Shown: positions 21,898-27,688 of the stretch, in pieces
Layout of the letters: each line of letters opens with the position of its first letter
Numbering within the stretch: the stretch's first letter is position 1
Source: Leptospiraceae bacterium UBA2033
GTDB taxonomy: Bacteria > Spirochaetota > Leptospiria > Leptospirales > Leptospiraceae
DNA length: 27,688 bases
Direction: 5' to 3'
NCBI GenBank assembly: GCA_002333425.1
Contig: DDBL01000186.1
Location: 1,377 to 29,064 of the forward strand
Made by a program: the position numbers and the translations under genes
The notes under the pieces: model-generated
Seen by the model: the letters and a program-made list of their open reading frames with translations, nothing else
Told to the model about the DNA's origin: nothing
Database searches by the model: none

Positions 21898-24771
21898 CTA
21901 ATACCCGTTAGTCTCATACTTATACAACTTTACGTTTTGAATTGTTCCACCAGTTCCGATATCCGCACAAGTGTAACTAGTTCCAGAAGTTGTCAAACTT
22001 GCAGAGACAATATTCCCATGACCTTGGTAAGCACCAATGTTTGGAGTGAAGAGGCAATCTTCGTTAGACTCACAAAAACCATCATCGTCACCAATTCCAT
22101 CCCCTAGAATTTCGACTGTGTTACGTAGGAAAGTAGTCGTGCTGTGGGTAATCGCAGTTGCCGCAGTGGGACACCCAGTTCCACCACTACTTAGATTTGC
22201 ATTTCTGGCAATGGTGTCACCTGACAACAACGACCAATCCCAGAGAAAGCAAGTTGTATTAGGAGCAGTTCCAGTACAGCGCCCTCTTGTGCTCACAGGA
22301 AATGAGGTATTAGAAAGTCCAACTCCTCTGAAAAGATTAGTGAAGTTTGTCCAGTTTAAAGAATTTGCATAGGTAATGCCTGTAGCCGCAGTCCAGCCTG
22401 TATCAGCAACACCAGCACCCACAAAAGTCGTAGTCGTAATAAGTGGACTCGTAATCGGTTGGTTCAGAGTAATATTGCTATTATAATCAGAATCTCCCGT
22501 TCCTCTACAAGTAATGGCTGGTGCTGGATCTAAGCCCGCAAATGCCGAACCGATATTACAATTCTCGTTAGATTTAAAGACACCTGTAAACCTAGAAACA
22601 CTACCACTTGCGAAATTTTGTAAAGAAACACTAGTTAAAGTACTTCCCGTCCCATTCGAATGGGAAATTAAATTCTGAGCAGTTAAAGTTACACTTGTAG
22701 CAGGTGTACCTGGGACACTCATTTGAAACCCTTCATTTGCATTATTTATAGCAATCAGATTTTGTAGATACAAATTTGTAAGCCCGCTCCAGATAGCCGA
22801 AGCAAGCCCTGCTCCATCATTATTGGCAAGCGTAACATTAAAAATAGCAAGAGGTCCACCGCCTGTCGCATTTAAAATACCGTTTATATTTGCAAAACTT
22901 GTAATTCCAATCAAGGTATTATTGGAACTATTCGGGTTCTGGATACGAATTCCGTTCTGATGATGATTCGCCAACATCAGATTCTGCAAAATAGTATCCT
23001 TTGCTGATAATGTTCCCGTATCACCTAAATCGATCCCGTGAGTAACAGAACCACATCCCCCTATGCTATTATTTAAATTTAAATGATGCAAGTAATTCTT
23101 AGAACTTAAAATCTGAATTGCAAAACCACTCAGGGCAGGTGGACCTGCACTACAATTCATATTTCTAAGTTTCACATTACGTAATACGGTAAAGTTTTTA
23201 GTGACATGAATTCCAACTGAAACTGGTCTGGAATTCATATCAAACTCACCTTCCATCCAAAAAAAAGCAGTATTGGCAGTGGGAAAAGAAAACAGACTCG
23301 TAGTGGCAATATTTGTGCCAACAGTAATCACAACCCCTGGCTTCACCACCAGAGCAGTGTTGCTTTGAGAAAAACTATAACCAGTAGAGGTAGGTGTTGT
23401 AATGTTAGAAGTAATCACATAAAGCCTAGGTCCCGCAATCGAGGAAAAATCATCTCGGTCAATACTTGTCACAGTCGGTGCTGTAGCCCACCATCTAGTA
23501 GAGCTTGTTTCCGCAAATACTGCTCCAGAAAGTTTTACGGTCAGCTTCATCAATTTCCAATCAGGAGCAGTAGTCCAATCGATCAAGTCAGATAGAAATT
23601 TTACTTCTCGTAAACCGGTAGAATAAAACGTGAGGCTGTTGGTATTAGCCTTACAAATCCAGTAAAATGCTTTTAGATTATCCTCCACGGTAAAGTTGGT
23701 ACAAGACGTTTCATTTGGTATGTCAAACTTACGAACCTCTGCTGTATTGATACACGCTTGAAAATAATTTCCTGTTTCTGTTTCGGCACACAATTCTCCG
23801 GTTGCAGTAAGATAATCACTTCCGTTACGCTTAATATAGTGTAACCACTGCGTTTCCGTCGGTGGAGTGTAATGCCGAATTACCACAGCAGTCGTACAGG
23901 TCACAGTTATGTTGGTAACATTGGCTGTTACTGTTCCACTTAGATTGGTTAGATTACACACTAAACCGATTGGATGTTGTTTTACTCTAACTGAGTAAGT
24001 CGCACCTGCTGTGACTTGAGATATAAACTGAAAACTAGTTGCACTTCCCCCTACACTGAGATCATTTGCACCGTTGTTTTGTAATACCAATGTGCCCGTT
24101 GTAAGTCCCGTGATTGTTCCACCTATCGTATAAGTAGTGATTGCACATACAACACTGACAGTTGTAACGTTAGACGAAATACTTCCGCTACCACCACCGA
24201 CGCTACAAGTCAACCCAGACGGCTGGGTAAGTATGGTAACTAAGTACGTAGACCCAGAAGCCAAAGAGGAAGTAAAGGAAAAACTAGTCGACCCTGCACT
24301 GATAGTTAGATCATTTCCACCATTATTTTGCAAAACCAATGTTCCGCTTGTAAGTCCACTTACACTACCGCCTAACGTATAGGAAATACTCGAACAAGTG
24401 ATACTCACGTTAGTCACATTGGCTGTTGCACTTCCAGTTCCATTTGCTACACTACAAGTTAAACCAGAGGGATTGGTTTTGATTGTCACACTGTAACTTG
24501 CGCCAGATGACACACTTCCAAGTTGGAAATTAGAAGCTGGAGAAAGACTTACATCTCCGCCCCCATTTAACTGCAAAACCAAAGTCCCACTTGTAAATCC
24601 AGTAATACTTCCACCAATTGTAAAATTTCCATTCGCTAAATTGGCACTATCAAACGAAAAAGCTAACCCAGAGCCCAAAGCGCCACTTGGACTATTGATA
24701 TCAAAAGGGGAACGGTTTGCTTTCAAACAATGAAATAGATTTAAAATTAAAAGTAAAATTATAGTTTTCAT
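21898..24771 (-). CDS. Large lipoprotein with Ig-like repeats and a beta-helix domain
   Basis: A 957-residue secreted protein. The signal peptide MKTIILLLILNLFHC ends at C15, a loose lipobox of spirochaetal type. Residues 50-295 hold three tandem repeats of 81-83 residues, each starting '[FY]T[IL]GG' and including 'SGTLVLQ.NGG.DL', 'SGLTCSV' and 'NVT.VS..C', with two Cys per repeat. Residues from about 500 to 720 show short Asn-rich turns ('NGIRIQNPNSSNNTLIGI', 'IFNVTLANNDGAGL') typical of right-handed parallel beta-helix proteins, and the end reads 'IGAYQGHG'. It is likely surface-exposed and may bind or cleave a polysaccharide or host/biofilm ligand; no catalytic residues are recognised. 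No ribosome binding site is evident before the ATG. Confidence 0.75.
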   Translation of the reverse strand: MKTIILLLILNLFHCLKANRSPFDINSPSGALGSGLAFSFDSANLANGNFTIGGSITGFTSGTLVLQLNGGGDVSLSPASNFQLGSVSSGASYSVTIKTNPSGLTCSVANGTGSATANVTNVSITCSSISYTLGGSVSGLTSGTLVLQNNGGNDLTISAGSTSFSFTSSLASGSTYLVTILTQPSGLTCSVGGGSGSISSNVTTVSVVCAITTYTIGGTITGLTTGTLVLQNNGANDLSVGGSATSFQFISQVTAGATYSVRVKQHPIGLVCNLTNLSGTVTANVTNITVTCTTAVVIRHYTPPTETQWLHYIKRNGSDYLTATGELCAETETGNYFQACINTAEVRKFDIPNETSCTNFTVEDNLKAFYWICKANTNSLTFYSTGLREVKFLSDLIDWTTAPDWKLMKLTVKLSGAVFAETSSTRWWATAPTVTSIDRDDFSSIAGPRLYVITSNITTPTSTGYSFSQSNTALVVKPGVVITVGTNIATTSLFSFPTANTAFFWMEGEFDMNSRPVSVGIHVTKNFTVLRNVKLRNMNCSAGPPALSGFAIQILSSKNYLHHLNLNNSIGGCGSVTHGIDLGDTGTLSAKDTILQNLMLANHHQNGIRIQNPNSSNNTLIGITSFANINGILNATGGGPLAIFNVTLANNDGAGLASAIWSGLTNLYLQNLIAINNANEGFQMSVPGTPATSVTLTAQNLISHSNGTGSTLTSVSLQNFASGSVSRFTGVFKSNENCNIGSAFAGLDPAPAITCRGTGDSDYNSNITLNQPITSPLITTTTFVGAGVADTGWTAATGITYANSLNWTNFTNLFRGVGLSNTSFPVSTRGRCTGTAPNTTCFLWDWSLLSGDTIARNANLSSGGTGCPTAATAITHSTTTFLRNTVEILGDGIGDDDGFCESNEDCLFTPNIGAYQGHGNIVSASLTTSGTSYTCADIGTGGTIQNVKLYKYETNGY
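23887..24624 (-). repeat. Three tandem Ig-like coding repeats
   Basis: The stretch codes for three consecutive repeats of 81, 83 and about 82 residues within the lipoprotein. The DNA repeats are diverged, but blocks such as those coding for 'SGTLVLQNNGGNDL' are nearly the same in units 2 and 3. Such arrays can change copy number by recombination. Confidence 0.7.
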
Positions 24772-24862
24772 AGGGGTACTTTTTTAAACAATTCACATAT
24801 AACTTTTTATCAGATATTGATGTTTATGAATAAAATCCGATATACAGTTTAGGAGAACAAAT

Positions 24863-25303
24863 TTGAAAAAAACTATTTTATTTCTAATACTATTTGTCTA
24901 TAACTTTTCGGTGTATGCAACCACAGATGAAGTTTTACTCTATGCTGCGGAAAAGGGTGATTTGGCGCAAATCAAAACAGCTCTCAACTGGGATGGAGAC
25001 GTAAACGCATCCGACCGAAACGGAGCAACAGCTTTAATCAAAGCCTGTGAAAATGGACACAAAGCAATCGTAGAATACCTCTTAAAAAAAGGTGCTGAAG
25101 TAAACACCAGAGACAAAACAGGAGCAAGCGCAATTCTCTATGCAAGCATTGTGGGAGATAAAAAAATTGTAGAACTCCTAATCAAATACGGGGCAGACGT
25201 AAACATAAAAGACGTTGGCGGAAAATCCCCCTTATCCGAAGCAACTCAATTCCAAAACAAAGAAGTAATCGAAGTATTACAAGCCGCCGGTGCGAAACAA
25301 TAA
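24863..25303 (+). CDS. Secreted ankyrin-repeat protein
   Basis: A 146-residue protein with a signal peptide (cleavage likely after 'SVYA', residue 19) and about four ankyrin repeats. The clearest are 'NGATALIKACENGHKAIVEYLLKKGAEVNTRDKTG' and 'ASAILYASIVGDKKIVELLIKYGADVNIKD', with two partial caps. The start is a TTG with AGGAG eight bases upstream; no ATG exists nearby, and the hydrophobic signal begins at once with MKKTILFLI. It should act in the periplasm or outside the cell as a protein-binding module. It is transcribed away from the lipoprotein gene, with a 91-base shared upstream region; TTGATG (about 24818) and TATACA (about 24842) could form a weak promoter. Confidence 0.85.
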   Translation: MKKTILFLILFVYNFSVYATTDEVLLYAAEKGDLAQIKTALNWDGDVNASDRNGATALIKACENGHKAIVEYLLKKGAEVNTRDKTGASAILYASIVGDKKIVELLIKYGADVNIKDVGGKSPLSEATQFQNKEVIEVLQAAGAKQ

Positions 25304-25305
25304 GA

Positions 25306-25509
25306 TTGCCACGGAGACACAGAGTCACAGAGAAAGATTTAAAAGAGTTTCTTTCGTATAGCACTGTCTATTTAAGTAATTTAGCCTTAGCATTATTTGA
25401 TTACACTATGAGAATGAAACCAAAATTTCATAAACTCTCTTTAACTCGACAAATAGGAATACAAATAGCACAATCCCAAAAACTCTGTGCCTCTGCGTCT
25501 CTGTGGCAA
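25306..25509. mobile_element. Small inverted-repeat element (MITE-like)
   Basis: A 27-base left end (25306-25332) and the reverse complement of 25483-25509 agree at 24 of 27 positions; both are of the 'CCACAGAGACgCAGAG' type, a dispersed motif seen in many bacterial genomes. The interior of about 150 bases contains no recognisable protein; an open frame of 87 codons across it reads 'MPRRHRVTEK', the usual nonsense translation of this repeat. The left end begins two bases after the stop codon of the ankyrin gene, and the element fills the gap before the aminotransferase. Confidence 0.55.
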
Positions 25510-25579
25510 AAAAACCTAAAAAAACTTGTATTTATCCTGAAAGCCAAAAACCTGACTTTTAAGATTTAAGGAGCTTACT

Positions 25580-26794
25580 ATGTTACTTGTTGCCAAAAGA
25601 TTAGATGTTGTTGAACCTTCCCCCACTCTAGCAATTACTGCTCGTGCCAATGCACTCAAAGCGGAAGGAAAAGATGTAGTTGGATTTGGAGCAGGAGAGC
25701 CTGACTTTGATACTCCCGAACCTATCAAAAATGCGGCGAAATTGGCGATGGATAAGGGACTAACAAAGTATACCCCCGTTTCTGGAACCGTTAGTCTAAA
25801 AGATGCAATCATCGAAAAATTCAAACGAGACAATAATTTAACCTACGAAAGAAAAAACATCATTGTAGGTGTTGGCGGCAAACAAGTATTATACAACTTC
25901 TTTATGGCAACTATAAACCCAGGAGACGAAGTAATTATCCCAGCTCCATATTGGGTAAGTTATGCGGATATTGTTCGTTTGGCGGAAGGAACTCCAGTCA
26001 TCGTTCAAACTACACCTGAAAATAATTTTCAAATCACACCAGCCCAATTAGAAAAAGCAATCACTCCAAAAACAAAAGTATTTATTTTTAATTCTCCATC
26101 TAATCCAACCGGTGCCGCTTATTCCAAAAAAGATGTGGAAGATCTTTGTAATGTTTTACTCAAGCACAAAATCATGATTATCTCCGATGACATTTACGAA
26201 AAAGTAATCTATGATGGATTAGAATTTGTAAATCCTGCGATGCTTTCTCCTGAACTAAAGGAAAGAACTTTCGTAGTAAACGGAGTATCCAAAGCGTATT
26301 CCATGACAGGTTGGAGAATTGGATATGGTGCCGGAAATGCCGAAATCGTAAAGAACATGGACACCATGCAAGGTCAATCAACGTCAAACGCAACGTCTAT
26401 CGCACAGTATGCGGCAGAAGAAGCACTCAAGGGCGACCAAGCCTGCATTACCGAAATGGTAAAAGCATTTGACGATAGACGAAAAAAAATTGTAAAAGCA
26501 CTCAATGATATTCCAGGGGTAAATTGCCGTACACCTCAAGGTGCTTTTTATGTATTCCCTTACATCACCGGTGTTTATGAAATGCCTGGATTTCAAACTT
26601 TACTTAAATCAAATCCAAATGTATCTAAAAGCAAACTTTTCTGCGATGTATTGTTAGAAAAATACGAAGTTGCCGTAGTTCCAGGAATTGCTTTTGGTGA
26701 CGACAATGCGATTCGCCTATCCTATGCACTAGGTCAAGCAAACATCGACAAAGGTGTTGCACGAATTGCAAAGATGATTGGGGATTTGAAGTAA
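25580..26794 (+). CDS. aspC: Aspartate aminotransferase, class I PLP-dependent (subgroup Ib-like)
   Basis: A 404-residue enzyme that transfers the amino group of aspartate to 2-oxoglutarate through pyridoxal phosphate in the cytosol. The Schiff-base Lys is K238 in 'NGVSKAYSMTGWRIGYGAG'. Other active-site features are 'GAGEPDFDTPEPI' near the N-terminus, 'NSPSNPTG' (N175), D203 and Y206 in 'SDDIYEK', and R379 in 'AIRLSYALG', which binds the substrate alpha-carboxylate. AAGGAG stands six bases before the ATG. Related prephenate or aromatic aminotransferases cannot be fully excluded. A copy of its last 26 codons recurs at 27538-27615, beyond a toxin-antitoxin module. Confidence 0.88.
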   Translation: MLLVAKRLDVVEPSPTLAITARANALKAEGKDVVGFGAGEPDFDTPEPIKNAAKLAMDKGLTKYTPVSGTVSLKDAIIEKFKRDNNLTYERKNIIVGVGGKQVLYNFFMATINPGDEVIIPAPYWVSYADIVRLAEGTPVIVQTTPENNFQITPAQLEKAITPKTKVFIFNSPSNPTGAAYSKKDVEDLCNVLLKHKIMIISDDIYEKVIYDGLEFVNPAMLSPELKERTFVVNGVSKAYSMTGWRIGYGAGNAEIVKNMDTMQGQSTSNATSIAQYAAEEALKGDQACITEMVKAFDDRRKKIVKALNDIPGVNCRTPQGAFYVFPYITGVYEMPGFQTLLKSNPNVSKSKLFCDVLLEKYEVAVVPGIAFGDDNAIRLSYALGQANIDKGVARIAKMIGDLK

Positions 26795-26838
26795 AGAAAA
26801 TAAGTTTAGTTTCATTTTGTTTCTCCTTTGATTTGTTT

Positions 26839-26869
26839 GTGAAAATTCCATTTGAATTTTCACTTGACA
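26839..26869 (+). promoter_or_regulatory. Inverted repeat and -35 element ahead of DUF433/DUF5615 operon
   Basis: Perfect 10-base arms GTGAAAATTC (26839-26848) and GAATTTTCAC (26854-26863) enclose five bases and are followed at once by TTGACA (26864-26869), a perfect -35. The -10 expected about 17 bases on is poor (ACCCCT, or TACCCC at 16). The palindrome is a plausible operator. A terminator role for the aminotransferase gene is less likely because no T-run follows. Confidence 0.45.
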
Positions 26870-26897
26870 TTTTAGAAAAATGCATTACCCCTGAGCT

Positions 26898-27125
26898 ATG
26901 GAAAAAATCGATTATCGTAAGATTATAACTATTGAGCCTGGAAAAAGATTTGGTAAACCTTGTATCCGAGGGCTTCGTATAACTGTTTACGATATTTTGG
27001 AGTACCTTGCTTCTGGAATGTCCACTGAGCAAATCTTGGACGATTTCCCTAAACTTACTCGTGAAGATATTCTTGCCTGCTTCGCCTATCTAGCTGATCG
27101 AGAAATTAGAACTATGGTAGTTTGA
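26898..27125 (+). CDS. DUF433 antitoxin (VapB45-like)
   Basis: A 75-residue protein of the DUF433 family (PF04255). 'ITIEPGKRFGKPCIRGLRITVYDILEYLASGMSTEQILDDFPKLTREDILACFAYLADRE' spans the whole family, a small winged-helix-like DNA-binding fold. It is the standard partner of DUF5615 PIN-like toxins, and exactly such a gene follows with no gap. No Shine-Dalgarno sequence is seen before the ATG, so translation may be leaderless or weakly initiated. Confidence 0.88.
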   Translation: MEKIDYRKIITIEPGKRFGKPCIRGLRITVYDILEYLASGMSTEQILDDFPKLTREDILACFAYLADREIRTMVV

Positions 27126-27458
27126 TTGAAACTTTTCTTTGACACCAACCTTTCTACGAAACTTGTAAAACGGCTGGAAAAAGTTTATCCAGATTCTACT
27201 CATGCTGAATTCGAGAATCTGGATGAAGAGTCCGATCTCGTCATTTGGAATTTTTGCAAAGAAAATTCTTTTACAATCGTAACTAAAGATAAAGATTATT
27301 TTGACCTTAGTTCTATTTATGGCTCTCCACCAAAAGTAATTCTGATTCGTAGCGGTAATTGCCCCACGGAAACAATTGAAAAATTGCTTCTCGATAATAT
27401 TGAAAATATTACATTGATGCATCAAGCTGATAAGATTCATTGCTTATTTCTCCATTAG
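27126..27458 (+). CDS. DUF5615 PIN-like toxin
   Basis: A 110-residue PIN-like protein. The family signature is present: 'MKLFFDTNLSTKLVKRL' (D6, N8), 'DLVIWNFCKENSFTIVTKDKDYFD' (D37, D55, D57) and 'PPKVILIRSGNCPTETIEKLL'. It should be a nuclease toxin neutralised by the DUF433 protein. It starts with TTG immediately after the antitoxin TGA, so expression depends on coupled translation. The acidic residues look complete, so the module may be active. Confidence 0.85.
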   Translation: MKLFFDTNLSTKLVKRLEKVYPDSTHAEFENLDEESDLVIWNFCKENSFTIVTKDKDYFDLSSIYGSPPKVILIRSGNCPTETIEKLLLDNIENITLMHQADKIHCLFLH

Positions 27459-27537
27459 CCAATTACACCCATACCAGTTACTAGTATCCTAATAGAAAAG
27501 ATACTGCGCAAAAATCAGCTTAGCCAATGGAAGGTCT

Positions 27538-27615
27538 CTCTCTTATGCACTTGGTCAAGCAAACATCGAGAAAGGTGTAGCGCGTATCGCTAAGATGATC
27601 GGGGATTTGAAGTAA
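27538..27615 (+). pseudogene. aspC 3'-end fragment
   Basis: These 26 codons read 'LSYALGQANIEKGVARIAKM' then 'IGDLK' and TAA, matching the last codons of the complete aminotransferase gene at 26717-26794. The DNA agrees at 68 of 78 positions. Nine of the ten changes are silent and one gives Asp to Glu. No similarity continues upstream of 27538. It is the tail of a second, diverged aspC left on the far side of the DUF433/DUF5615 module. Confidence 0.9.
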
Positions 27616-27623
27616 GGATTTTA

Positions 27624-27688
27624 CCACGGATAAACACAGATCAACACGGATGGATTTAATATTCCTTAATCTTTTATCCGTGTCCATC
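27624..27688. repeat. Dispersed 'CACGGATAAACAC' repeat with inverted ends
   Basis: CCACGGATAAACACAGAT starting at 27624 is followed by a partial direct copy (AACACGGATGGA) and, after 20 bases, by an inverted copy (TTTATCCGTG, 27673-27682, against CACGGATAAA, 27625-27634). The motif is of a type found repeatedly in unrelated bacterial genomes. It runs into the window edge, so its full length cannot be seen. Confidence 0.5.

Noticed and set aside
23887..24624. CRISPR-like repetition
   Set aside because: The spacing is about 245 bases and the repeats are coding; there are no short identical repeats with unique spacers anywhere in the window.
25306..25569. Plus-strand open frame of 87 codons between ankyrin and aminotransferase genes
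   Set aside because: Its first residues are the usual meaningless translation of the CACAGAGAC-type repeat, and it ends just ahead of aspC without conserved content.
26839..26863. Terminator of aspC
   Set aside because: The hairpin is good but is followed by TTGACATTTTAG and not a T-run on the plus strand, and it abuts a consensus -35, so an operator is the better reading.
1..27688. tRNA or rRNA genes
   Set aside because: I saw no cloverleaf-like GTTCRA blocks with matching acceptor stems and no rRNA signatures.

Overview
The window looks like a low-GC (AT-rich) spirochaete chromosome of the Leptospira type. Four things point there: a P83/100-family secreted protein (7976-9421), a large lipoprotein with a loose spirochaetal lipobox and Cys-rich Ig-like repeats (21898-24771), a GHKL ATPase paired with a STAS protein, and a complete run of membrane-arm complex I genes. 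The family is inferred from protein resemblance only; no rRNA or other marker is present.

Layout. Positions 1-3050 are a worn defence/toxin-antitoxin zone: the start of a DUF3427-type helicase running off the left edge, a 5'-truncated C5 cytosine methyltransferase, a UPF0175 antitoxin whose DUF3368 PIN toxin survives only as a stub, an intact MNT/HEPN pair, a second stub of the same UPF0175/DUF3368 junction, a DUF4202 gene and an internally deleted DUF29 gene. Positions 3091-7530 carry minus-strand housekeeping or signalling genes: a sugar dehydrogenase lipoprotein, a DUF445 membrane protein, a DinB-like protein, and a STAS/GHKL regulatory pair. An AT-rich 445-base gap precedes the plus-strand P83/100 gene.

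Positions 9490-20984 are one tight minus-strand operon, nuoA-B-C-D-E-F-H-J-K-L-M-N, with gaps of 1-9 bases or short overlaps. It would encode most of the proton-pumping NADH:quinone oxidoreductase, but nuoG and nuoI are absent and there is no room for them. Upstream lies an AbrB/PIN pair with a strong, apparently leaderless promoter over a perfect palindrome. Next come a double palindrome, the repeat-bearing beta-helix lipoprotein, a secreted ankyrin protein, a small inverted-repeat element, an aspartate aminotransferase, and a DUF433/DUF5615 toxin-antitoxin pair.

The most striking pattern is that two unrelated toxin-antitoxin modules (MNT/HEPN and DUF433/DUF5615) are each bracketed by two copies of the 3' end or junction of the neighbouring gene. 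In both cases the copies differ almost only at silent codon positions. This suggests that the modules arrived with a piece of a diverged homologous locus, by allele replacement or by insertion that regenerates a gene end, and not by simple local duplication. Together with the truncated methyltransferase and DUF29 genes, it marks both ends of the window as rearranging accessory DNA around a stable respiratory core.
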